DNA of 64,000 bases, taken from positions 1 through 64,000 of the forward strand of contig VDFB02296673.1 of assembly GCA_007258455.2 (NCBI GenBank), read 5' to 3'. The first letter of the stretch is position 1; the number at the start of each line of letters is the position of its first letter. Positions 11,332-22,406 of the stretch are shown here, one piece after another. The notes beneath the pieces were generated by a model. The model saw nothing but the letters and a program-made list of their open reading frames with translations. It made no database searches and had not been told where the DNA came from. Both the position numbers and the translations under genes were made by a program. The stretch comes from Sequoia sempervirens (lineage: Eukaryota > Streptophyta > Pinopsida > Cupressales > Cupressaceae).

Positions 11332-13997
11332 ATGGCTTCTGATTATGCTTTTGATAGGCTTGCTCCACCACCTGCATCTACTTCTTCTACATCCTGATCG
11401 CCATTACAGAAGCTGCCCTGCAATGTTTTTATTAATCATCGCGGACCCGATGTAAAAGAGAAGCTGGCCAGAGATATCTACAATGCCCTCCATGCTCTGG
11501 GTCTCAATGTCTTTCTTGATTCCCAGGAGCTTCAGTTGGGGATTTACTTCCCTAGAGAACTACAAGAAGCAATGTCTCGTGCTTTTCTTCATGTAGCAAT
11601 ATTTTCTCCCACGTATGCACAATCACCTTGGTGTCTTGCCGAGCTATCCTTTATGCTCAAGACAGGCACACCTATCATTCCTATTTTCTACCATGTTAGT
11701 ACTGACGATGTCCGCGATTCGGTTCATGGGAAAGTAGTCTACGCAGCTTCCTTTTTAGAGCATCAAAAGAAGGGTAGATATGGCCAAAACAAGCTTGAGG
11801 AGTGGAAGATGGCACTCCACAAAGTCTCATTCAATAAGGGCGAAATCGTCAATAATGATGAGTAACACTAACCTTTCTGTCTGTACATCTGTTGCCATCC
11901 ATTCCATTTTATGCAATATTTCTCTACTTTATATATGCTTTCGATTAAATCATCACTATTTAGTAATGCTTCTTCGTTTGTCTCTTTCCAAACCATGTTT
12001 CACCATTGTTTAGACAGGAGAAAAGGGTGTTGAAGAATATTGTGAATCATGTATTAGGAGTAATGAAAATGGTACCATTAACTGTAGCACAGCATCCTGT
12101 GGGTCGCGAAGAAGTTGTAGCAGGTTTTGAAATGACAATTAGAGAATTTGCAAATAGTCATTCTAACGTTCAATTTGTGGGAATTTGGGGTATGGGTGGA
12201 ATATTCTCTCTAATTATTTGAGATCTGTTCCTGTATTTGCCATTTTGGATGATGTGGATCACAAGGATCAACTAGAAGCTTTACTTCCCACAAAGGGTAG
12301 CCTTGCATCTGGGAGTTTGATCATTGTTACAACAAGGGACAAGGAAGTCCTCAGGATTTGCGGCATCTCTTGTATTTATAAAATGAAACCAATGAATGAA
12401 TTTTATGCCAGGCAGCTTTTTTGTTGGCATGCATTTTTACGACCTTTTCCATTGTCAGGGTACGAAGATCTTGTTGAAAAATTCATGAGTATTAGCAACG
12501 GATTACCTTTGTCTTTAAAGGTATTGGGAGGTCAGCTTTATGGTTGCTCTAATAATGATTTATGGGAAGATGTATTGAATAAGATTTCTAGAATATTGCC
12601 CGATGACATTCTAAATAGGCTGAGGGTGAGCTATGATGCTTTAGATAAAGAAGAGCAACAAATGTTCTTAGATGTTGCTTGTTTCTTCATTGACGAAAAC
12701 AAGATGACCGCTATTGCTGTATGGAAAGGATTAGACTTGAGTGGTCTGTGGGGTTTGGAGAAACTTGTAAATAAGCGTCTTGTTGAGCTTGATCATAAGA
12801 ATAAGATAAGAATGCATGATCACCTAAGAGATTTAGGTAGGGAAATCGCAAGTACTCTTTCACCTCATCGTCTATGGTATCCTAATCAACTTACGGTGTT
12901 TAACAAGCAGGAGGAGGTGAGTTTAATAATTTGTTTAATTTCTATGCCGCTAGAAAATTAGAAATCATGGTATTGAAAATTATTTATTTTGCTTGTTTGT
13001 AAGTTTACCTCGTTCCATTTTAAGTTTATATCCTTTGCTTTTCTCTATCCAGATAAGAGGAATAATATTGAACGCAGCAACTAATGCCATTCACAAGTTT
13101 CCTGATTCCCTGTTGAATTCAAGTATGTGTCTGTGTGGATTAAAAGTTTTTGTGGTGGGAGAAAACTATGGGAGCTATTTACACATTGCCAAATTATCAA
13201 CAGCGTTGACATGGTTTAGGTGCACAAGAATTGCTCATAGAAATCTTCCATCATGGATGCCATTGAAAAATCTAAGAGTTTTAGAACTTCATGACTGCTA
13301 CAGTATGGTAGACTTGTGGGAGGATGAGGTGGAAGTATCTTTCCTCTACGGTTATCTTTAATCTTTATAATTTGAATTAAATATTCTTTGCAGCCTTTAT
13401 CTTTCCTTTAATTAAATTCAATATTGGTTGTAGGCTCCAGTGAAGTTAAGAGTGTTGAATATTTCTTCTTGCCGTAAATCACAAAGAATTCCAAAGACCA
13501 TAGGATATCTCGTGAATTTAAAAAAGATATCCCTGTATTACTGTCTATGTTTGGAGAGTCTGCCATAGGTATTTTGCCATCTTCAATCACTGGAGCACCT
13601 GGAGTTAATATCTTGTTGGAGGCTATCATCGCTGCCTAGCTGTTTTGGCCATTTGAGAACCTGCGGCAGCTAAATATGAGGGATTGCGGAACATTGGGGA
13701 TGTTGCCAGATTCTTTTAAGCAACTCGTTAATCTTCAGACTCTGGAGATACGACACAATCAGCGAATTGGATTTTGGGCAGGGGCCATTTACTTCTCCGT
13801 TGGGCAATCTCAAGGAAATAAGTCTGAGTAAAACAAGAGTGTCAAAGATTTCAATTTCTGACGACTGCTGTCCCTGCCTTAAAACTCTCTATCTTCATGA
13901 TAACGACCATTTAATAGAGGTCGACACTCTGCCAACAGCAATGGAGCATATCAGTGTGTTGGATGTAATTGCTAAGGAACATAAGTGGTATTGGTAA
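11332..13997 (+). pseudogene. TIR-NBS-LRR (TNL) resistance gene, broken
   Basis: TNL proteins are intracellular immune receptors. Exon 1 (11332-11861) encodes the TIR domain with NVFINHRGPDVK and SPWCLAELSFMLK, including the Glu of the NADase-type TIR site. It has an in-frame TGA at 11395-11397. A GT-AG intron (11862-12013) leads to exon 2 (12014-12916): VGREE, then GIWGMGG, then directly VPVFAILDDVDH (kinase 2), GSLIIVTTRD (RNBS-B), SNGLPLSLKVLGG (GLPL), LDVACFF and MHDHLRDLGRE. About 80-90 codons between GMGG and kinase 2, including the GKT of the P-loop, are missing and the frame changes there. Exon 3 (13053-13334) and exon 4 (from 13434) encode leucine-rich repeats. Exon 4 has a TAG at 13566-13568 and frameshifts near 13650 and 13767. 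Reading ends at 13997, short for the family. Motifs match conifer TNLs best. A functional full-length product is not possible. Confidence 0.92.
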
Positions 13998-14904
13998 AAT
14001 TATTGATATGAAATATTTGGAATGGTGAAATCTAGATACCCATACTATTATTCATTTAGTTTGTGCCCATTTTGAAGAAATGTCTTGATACATGGACATG
14101 GTGACAAATGGTGCAATCTTCCATAAAGTTAGCTCATTTGCTAAGCCTTTATCTAATTCTATATATACACATTTCTATACTTAGTATTTACCTCATTAGA
14201 TGTCCATAAATCCTTATGTTTTCACCTTATCCACTTGATTATCACACCTATGCAAACATATATGAACATATATTGTTATGCACTCTAATTTGACCTATTA
14301 TTTGCTCCAAGATAGGTTGCAAGGATAATCCTTGCATTGACAAACTTGTCCATCTCTAATTAAAATTCAAAATTTGGTTGACTAATCCCTTTTACCTTTC
14401 CTTTCTAGATCTAACCAAGCACATATTGTGTGATTTGATATCATGTTCTAGCATTTAAAGATATTTATTACAATTAATTTAATCATTAAAGACCCCCACA
14501 CATTGAAGTGTTAACTCTAGAGCATTGTATTACACATTGATGTATTATCTCTAGAGCATTGTAAGAGCAATTAATAGTGAAACACTTGGATTTTGTGCAC
14601 TAAAAAGAGTAACAAACTTGTATCTTCACCATTTTCTTATTTTATTTGATCTTTGTATACTTTCAAAGGGATTGATTTAGGTGAATATTCTTTATGACCT
14701 AATGATAACCCAACATAGGCATTTTGAAAATATAACCAATCATAAAGTTGATAGAAAAAATAGAGAAATTTTATATCAATAGTGGACAAAAGAGCTACTT
14801 TACAAAATTGAGAGGCATTGCACATTTCTCTTTATGACATTGGGAGGTATGCATGTTTTCCTTTATTAAATTAGGAAGTTTCAACCATTTACCTTTATTA
14901 TATT
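13998..14904. other. Spacer, no gene seen
   Basis: AT-rich spacer 3' of the TNL remnant. A segment near 14025 (GAAATCTAGATACCCATACT) has a diverged counterpart near 15388, suggesting an old repeat. Confidence 0.5.
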
Positions 14905-15035
14905 TGGAAGCATCATACTTCCCTCAATCTCATCGGGGGGCAATAGAGTTTTCCCATTTGGAAGCATCATGCTTCCTCTTTACTTATCTTTCCTTCATAG
15001 GAACATCTTTCTATTTAGGAGCATCAAGCTTCCCT
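14905..15035. repeat. Three hairpin-forming GGAAGCATCATGCTTCC repeats
   Basis: GGAAGCATCATACTTCC (about 14909), GGAAGCATCATGCTTCC (about 14961) and GGAGCATCAAGCTTCC (about 15018) recur roughly every 50-58 bp. The middle one is a perfect 7-bp inverted repeat around TCA. Confidence 0.75.
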
Positions 15036-16716
15036 TTATCACAATTTCATATCATTGTACTTATATAGGGGTTGTTGGTGGCCATTGAGGACTACCTCAC
15101 CATTAATTGACAATGCTAGAGGAAACAGTATTAATTTTTTTAGTACTATCTACAACCCACATGCACTTATCTTGATTTATCATTAGCTACATATAATACA
15201 TGATCTCATGATGTATTCATTACCGGTCTTATGTTATATGTCACATGCTAAATTTTAGATTACATTTACTTTCATGCATGAGTTCAAAATATTTACTTTA
15301 TACTCATACTTGTGAGTGCTACATAATTTGAGATGCATGATCATTAAATATTAACATACACCTTAAAGTGAGAGTAAGTGAAATGGTGAAATTTACATAC
15401 CCATGCTATTCCAAAAAAAAAAAAAAACTAGTCAAAATCAAAATCCTCTGGATAAATATACACAATCCAAGAACTAAGCATCCTCTTGGTATCAATGTAG
15501 CTCACAAATGTTGAGACATACACACTACAAACATTTAACAAAACATTTTCATTCAATGCAAGAACACACTCATTCAAGTGCACTTTTTAGCACTTTAATG
15601 GTGACAAATGATGTAATCTTTAAATTAGATGGAATTCTATATTACAAGTTCAACATATCATTACTTAATTTTTAGACCATCCTTTAGATGCTGTCAATTA
15701 ATGGGCTCATAGTCACCAACTAAGTCTAGTTATAGTTTGCCAAGTTTTGATTTAGAGAAAAAATTAAGTGTTTAGAAATTTGGGAATTATCTATGGATGA
15801 GAGTAAACAATGTAGGGGCATTCTAGGTTAGTCCTCAAATTTATAACTAAAGGAGAATAGGGTCACTATTTTTGGACTTTGGAGTCCTAAGGGATTTGAT
15901 CCTAAGAGGAGACACTAAGTGGTGTTGTGTATAAAAGACATAAGTACATAACAGTGCCTAAAGGAAAGCTTTTTAGTGTAGAATTATATTTACACATTAT
16001 CATAAGTTAATTGGGGATTTGTTTAGGAATATATATTTACCCATATTTTTCATACTCACATTAGCACATGGACATGGAAAAAATAAACCAACATTTTTTT
16101 GAATAAGTCATTAGCTAACCAATTTATATATCACACTTGACATGATAGAGGAATATGCACACATGTCCATGTTGCACATGCAAAGCCACCACAAGCACAA
16201 AACATGAGAATAAGGAAGGAATAAGACAAGTGGGTGTTGTGAAACCCATCCCACACACCCTACGATGATGAGGGTACCCTAATTAGGTTTGACATCTCTA
16301 TGCAAGATGTCTCAAGGGGGGATCTCCTTGAAGTAACATAGACCCTTTAGGTTCCTAAGTGGTAGTGGAGTGGATGAGCCTCCAAGGTCCGACCTACTAC
16401 CTATACTAATTAAACCTTAACTAGGATACACTACATTTGAATATTGAAATGTTTGACTAATTAAATTAATGATAAAATAAAATAATTGAATGCAACTAAA
16501 TATTTATAATTCAATTCCCTATGAAACATTTTAAAATAAAATTCTATATACTAATTTCTAATTATATTTTAGAAAAAAAAGTTACCTCTAAAGAATAATA
16601 CTTAGCTAAATTAAAATAGAAAAAAATGCAAAATTTTCAAATCCTAGATTGACAATTAAATTTATCTTAAAATTAATTTTTAAAAATAAAATTTGTTAAG
16701 AATTAGTGTTCACATG
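15036..16716. other. Spacer, no gene seen
   Basis: Includes a poly-A run at about 15411-15426 and a more complex stretch at 16250-16430 (CATCTCTATGCAAGATGTCT, an imperfect inverted repeat) that could be part of an unrecognised element. No coding signal. Confidence 0.45.
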
Positions 16717-17654
16717 TGTTAGAATAATATTGTTGTGTTAGAGTGAATAAGATGAAATGAGTTGTACACAAAAATATTCTATATGAAAAGATAATTATTT
16801 ATTAGTTATTAATATTATTTGTGTTTGTTTGAATTGTTAACACAACTCATGTATTCACAAAAATATTATACATATGTATTGAATGTATAATAGAAACACA
16901 TATTACTCAATGTACATAATAGAGGATTCTATAAAATTGGTTGAAAATCTTAATATTGTATGAGAGAAAAACTTTCTTCTAGGTTGTTCAGATATCCTTT
17001 CATAATTTTGGACCCACATATGTAGATCTCATTAGGCTGATTGTGAGGCAGAGATTTTCTAGTCTTCCTATCCATGATCTTAATTTGTAGGAAATTCATG
17101 GTAGGAAAAATTTCTTGATTGTGTATGCAAAGGTAGGGGATTCATTGGACAAGAGTGAAGAACATATCTGCAAAACTCTCTTGAAGCTTTTACCCAACTA
17201 CGCTTGCACTTGTATGCCCACTAGCAATAGAACAAGCCAACTTTTATGTTTTCTCTCTATAATTGACTCAAATCTAAGTTGAGGTATGCAATCCTGTGTT
17301 TACACTCATGTATTTATGGATTAAGAATTTAGTTGTAGGAGAGAGTTGAGATTTGGTTTGTTGTAACTTTTTTTAATTTTTTTGTTCAATTGAGTATTAT
17401 GAATATGGACTGAGCTAAGCCATTAGAGAATATAAGAGTAAAAGCAACTATGAGCATTTGTACAACCCTTTTTGGGAAAAGAATGAGCATAATGAATGGG
17501 TGGATATGTTGACACTAGCAACATCAAGGGCATTCAAATTTTTTTCTTATACCTATCCTTACACATAGGTTTCAAATTTTATTCTTTTGTATTTCTTTGC
17601 ATCTAACTTGTGCTGCAATATTATTAGTTTTGTGGGTTTTACATTTCCACAACA
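16717..17654 (+). repeat. Ty1/copia 5' LTR
   Basis: Starts TGTTAGAATAAT and ends ...CACAACA two bases before a primer binding site matching initiator tRNA-Met. Length is about 938 bp, within the usual range. The exact left end is inferred from the TG...CA rule because no second LTR is present. Confidence 0.7.
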
Positions 17655-17656
17655 AG

Positions 17657-17667
17657 TGGTATCAGAG
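17657..17667 (+). promoter_or_regulatory. Primer binding site, initiator tRNA-Met type
   Basis: TGGTATCAGAG is the standard plant Ty1/copia primer site, complementary to the 3' end of initiator methionine tRNA, located two bases after the inferred LTR end. Confidence 0.9.
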
Positions 17668-18536
17668 AAATTATTTTGCAACATCTATGTTAGGATTTGG
17701 TGTTTGTTTTGTAGCATTAGATGGAAAATGTTTTAGATGCAAGGATCAAGGTGGAGAAATTTAATGGGAAGAATAATTTTGATCTATGAAAGCTCAAGAT
17801 GTGTGATTTTTTGGTACAACAAGGATTGCACAAAGTGCTGGTAGGAAAGTCAAAGAAATCTACAAATATGATTGATGAAGATTGGGAGGATATTGATACA
17901 TGAGCTCTTAGCACAATTCAGTTGTGTTTAGAATTGATGATGTTCTTTGCAATATTTTGAAGAGGAAACAACAATAGGCTTATGGAGTAAAATTGAGAGT
18001 CTTTATATGATAGTCCTTGACAAATTAGATCTACTTGAAGAGGCATTTGTATAGTTTACAAATGAAGGTATAATTTTTTTTTATCATTTAAATATTTTCA
18101 ATACTCTTATATGTAAATTAGGTAGTATGGGTGTAAAATTCAAAGATGAAGACAAGGTAGTTATGTTATCGTGTTCATTTCCCAAATCCAAGAATCACTT
18201 AGTCACTTTTATTAGTTTTAGCACAACTGACACCCTTGAATTTGATTCTATTGTGGGAACTTTGTTGTTTGAAAAGGTACAAAGGAAATTTAATATAGAA
18301 ACCTCCACATTAGAAGCAATGGTGGTTAGAGATCGATCAACAAAAAAGGGGAAGATTCAAGAGGTATATCTAGATCTAAGTAAAAAGGAAAAAAGAGTAA
18401 CATAAAATGCTGGTATTGCAATAAATTAGGGCATCTAAAGAAAGATTATTGGAAGAGGAAAAGATAATGATGACTCCAAAAAGGAAGCAAATTTGATTGA
18501 GACAAGTTCAGGTATAGGGTGTGTGTAAGAAGTTCA

Positions 18537-18562
18537 GTCCACTTTTTGGCCAAAAAGTGGAC
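18537..18562. repeat. 26-bp perfect palindrome
   Basis: GTCCACTTTTTGG followed directly by its reverse complement CCAAAAAGTGGAC, about 10 bp inside the left edge of the insertion. A related half (TTTTTGGCCAAAGTGGACAT) occurs near 20697-20716. Confidence 0.95.
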
Positions 18563-19429
18563 ATGTTTTCCATGGTTTTTACAATTTGCCACATTTGACC
18601 TTAAAATTTGAAGCACTTACAGATGAAATATTTAAGAAAGTCACTATTCATAAAATGTAGCATTTGGAGTCTAGTTTCCAAATATATGATTTATTTTAAT
18701 ACCCAGATCATACAAATTGATTTTCAATAGGCATTTCTAAAAAATATTGTTTAAAATTCATTTTTTTTTACCATACCATGCACATGTACGTCATCCATAT
18801 TTTGACCTAAATAATTGAATTTTTCTAAATTCTTTTGGGAAAAGATTTATAACACACTGAAGAATGTTGATGATGTATTTTTTATAATATATTTTAATAT
18901 ATTTGTTTTTGTTAAATTTTTATGGCCATATTTTCTATTTTAAAAAAATCATCTAATACATCATACATAAGATGACCTAAACTTATCATTTTTTTATTTT
19001 TTTCAAATTGAAAAGAATTTTTTGAAGAATGTTGACATATAATTCATTTTTCAAAAAAATATTTTAATAAAAGTTATTAAAATACTAAAAATCCCTAATA
19101 TTTCAAGTTTATGGACCAATTTCATCAAAAAATATTTGAAAAATAGAAAAAATAATCTAATTATAAAAAAATTACATATTTGGAACCTACACTATCTCAT
19201 CTATAATGGATTTTAATTTCGTTAAGAAATTCTACAAAAATGTCTTCAGACATATGTCTGGAAAGTCACTCTTTTCTTGTGACATTGATATGACCTTCAA
19301 GTTGTTGGAAAAACAAGGTCCAAAGCTTAGGTTCGGGTCCCCAAGCCTTTTCCTGAATTGAAAAATAAAGCACAAACTTGGCCAAAAATTCAAATTTTAA
19401 AAAACAAGATCTCGTTTCATAAAAATAAA

Positions 19430-19665
19430 TATATATTTTTAATGTTTTTTATGAAACAGGATTGCATTCTTGTTTTATAAAATGGGATCCTATTTCATAT
19501 TTAAACATAATTTTTTTTTATGTAATAGGATCCTATTTCATAAACGCATAAAAAAATCATTTTTTTTATGAAACAGGATCCTTTTTAGAATGAGATCTTA
19601 TTTTACAAAACAAGATCATGTTTTTGGCCCAACATCCTGAGGTGAAACAAGATCCTATTTGTAAT
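19430..19665. repeat. Cluster of GGATCC-centred palindromic repeats
   Basis: ATGAAACAGGAT, GGGATCCTATTTCAT, ATAGGATCCTATTTCATA and ATGAAACAGGATCC, with diverged GAAACAAGATCCTATTT, occur within about 230 bp. The core TATGAAATAGGATCC reads almost the same on both strands. Confidence 0.75.
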
Positions 19666-20525
19666 GAGATATCATTTTGCTTTTCCCGATTTTGGGTTTT
19701 TTTCTAAGTTTGAAACTTCCACTAGAAGTGGAATCATCTTCTTGCATTTACCTTATGGTTGATGAAGTTTTATTAGTTTTTAATTCCTTACAGTATCACG
19801 AGGAATGGTTATGAGATTTTGGAGCTACTAATCACATGTTTCCACATAAGAATTGGTTTTCTTCTTACCAAGCTATTAATGGCGGTGTTGTTCTTATGGG
19901 AAATAATATTTCTTGTAAGACTTTGGGATTGGGAGCATTAAGATTAAAATGTTTTATGGTATTGTGAGGACATTAACAGAGGTAAGACAAGTTCCAAAAC
20001 TTAAAAATAATTTAATTTCCTTGGGAGTTTTGGATTCTAGAGGTTATAAATTTACAAGTCAAGGTGGACCAATGAAAGTGTCCAAAGAAAATTTTTGGTG
20101 GTCATGAAGGCTACAAATATTAGAAACCTTTACAAGCTAGAAGGGATTACTATAATAAATGAAGTGACGATGGTATCTGAAGAAGAAAAGGAATCTACTT
20201 GATTATGGCATCAATGATTGGGTCATGTAAGCAAGAAAGGACTGAAGGTATTGTTGAACTCTAAGTTACTTCCAAATTTAAAATCTTTGAATTTTCATTT
20301 TTTTAAGCATTGTGTTTAAATGGGAAGTAATCTAGATAGAATTTTAAAGCAAGTAGTCATACAAGTAAGGGTATTCTAGATTATATCCATTTAGATGGTT
20401 TTGGACATTTTAAATTGGACCCCAAATCTAAGTAATACATCTTTGTTAGTTATGGTGATGGAATTAAGGGATATAGATTATGGGATCCTACTACCCACAA
20501 AGTCATCTTTAGTGTTGTGTGGTCT

Positions 20526-22406
20526 CACAACATGCCCCATTTTACCCCTTGGAAAAATGTGGACCCCCTTTTTTTTCCCTTTTCCCTTTGCTTTTTTGCT
20601 TTTGTTTGCTTTGGTGTCATTTTGATGTTCAGTTGGTTGTTGATCTCTTTTTTAATTTTTCCTGGTTTCGGGTGAACCCACAATAGTGGTTTACAATTTT
20701 TGGCCAAAGTGGACATTGAAATTATTATTTTTAACTAAATCTTCACATTTGGGCACCTATAGCGGCTAAACCATGAGGAATTTGAAGATGATGTAAACTA
20801 GAGTCTCATCACATTTTGTCTATAGATTCTAAAAATATTTTTTTCAAAATTTTTGGAATTAGATTGCACTTCTTTTTCCATCTCCCATGAAAACTGGTTT
20901 TTTTTTAGAAAACAACATTTTTAAAAAGTGATGCACAATGTATAACACAACTTTTTTTCTATGAAGGATAAAATTCTAATTCTTTCGAATTTAGATTTGT
21001 AACTTTGATATCTAGTGCTTCCACTTGGTTCAATAGTTTTTATTGAATATTTTTTATTTAATAAAGTTTCAAAGTCAAACCAATTACAATTCAGACATAG
21101 TGCAACCGTATAACATGTAACTTTTTTTGTATATATCAAAATTCATTTTTTTTGTTGGATCAAGGACTTCAATATCTGGAGCACTCATATTTTTCAATTT
21201 TTAATGATGATCTACTATTTTCCACATGTGTAGAATAGAGACCTTCATTTTTGATGAAAAACCTATGTTTAATAAAACTAAAAAAAACAAATACATAATA
21301 AAACCAAAACATATTAAAATTATATTCATTGGATAGCTCAAATTGAGGACTACTTGATTCCAGTTGGGTTTGTAAAGACTCATCCATTTTCATCCTCAAC
21401 TTGAGCTTCAAAGCGTAAAAAATTAGGTTTTTTTGTGTTTCAGGGGGAGAATGAGGAATAAGGGGGGTTCACTCGAACCACCCTCAATATGCATTTCCTT
21501 TTGTTTTTTTGGGCTAGAAATGTGGGCCCAATAATTAATGGGTTCACTCAAACCATAGTTTGTGTGAACCCCATTTAGGTTCAGTTGAAATTTTAGGTTC
21601 AGTCAAACTTTTAGGTTCATTCGAACCCCTAAAACCAATTTTTTTGCCATGGGGTCATTTTTTCTTAGTTTTCCTTCCTCCATCAGATTGTAAACCACTA
21701 TTGTGGCTTTAGTTGATGAATCCTTTTGCTTCCTGAATTTGGTATTTCGGTCTTTTCACAAAGTTTAACATGTTACCAGAAACTAGAGTCCCAGAGTCTT
21801 GTGTTTGTACCATGGAATTTGTATCTTCATATGATTCTAGATCCACTCGATATTTCAATGACCATAGTTGTCAATCTTGGTAGTTTCCTTTTTACCGGAG
21901 TCTAGTATTGTTATTGTTTCCTTCCTTACTTGAAAGTCAAAAATTGAGGAGTCTATTTTGAAATTTGTCAATCTATCTTTTGGACTCGGTTTCTAGTCTT
22001 CCCTCTCATTTCGGTTCTCTTTCTTTAGAGGGTATTTCCCAGATCCTGATGTTATTTTTCAAAGTTAATACCGAAAAGCCTTAATCCTGGTGATCACCAA
22101 TCAATCACATATCTTTAGTGACATATACCTTACAAATAATTAGGGTGACATATGATTTCCACATATAATCATCACACCATCTTTCTTCTCAAATAGTGAG
22201 CCCGCATAGAAATCTAGGTGTTCATGATTTGGACCATAATACGTAATGATTGTAGGGTATGTGCAAGATCATCATGGAAAAAACATACCCTTAAGTAGCA
22301 AAAAAATTTAGAAAAATTAGAGTTAGAAAAATTGATGTAAAAATTTGAATAAGTTATCTATATTATTCAAAAATATGTAAGAATAGAATATGTAGTAAAT
22401 TGAATG
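20526..22406. other. Spacer with inverted and short palindromic repeats
   Basis: No coding signal. A 20-bp inverted repeat (CCACAATAGTGGTTTACAAT at 20678-20697 and its complement at 21687-21706) spans about 1 kb. Inside it GGTTCA-n2-3-GAACC-like words repeat at 21465-21630. A 26-27 bp arm at 22251-22277 is matched in inverted orientation at 31893-31919, on the other side of element A. Confidence 0.6.

Larger units (their letters stand above)
18528..19750. mobile_element. 1.2-kb non-coding insertion in the copia element
   Basis: Copia coding sequence reads ETSSGIGC up to about 18527 and resumes at about 19750 with VDEVL and the protease region, as expected if the two were once adjacent. The intervening AT-rich DNA has no coding potential. 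It begins near a 26-bp perfect palindrome and contains a cluster of GGATCC-centred repeats. I see no clear terminal inverted repeats or target duplication, so the type of insertion is unknown. Confidence 0.6.
17721..20525 (+). pseudogene. Ty1/copia gag-pol remnant
   Basis: An ATG at 17721 opens a copia Gag N-terminus (VEKFNGKNNFDL, then LKMCDFLVQQGLHKVLVGKS). TGA codons replace Trp and Arg codons, and later parts use several frames. Gag ends in a zinc knuckle reading CWYCNKLGHLKKDY, where the last Cys is Tyr. After a foreign insertion (about 18528-19750) the protease region follows as DFGATNHMFPHKNW (first Ser of DSGA replaced), then the pre-integrase segment LWHQWLGHVSKKGLKVL and the start of integrase (ILDYIHLD). 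The sequence then jumps to the C-terminal integrase/linker motif LDPKSK and YGDGIKGYRLWDPTTHKVIFS, so most of the integrase core is deleted. No RT, RNase H or 3' LTR was found. The element is dead and old. Confidence 0.88.
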
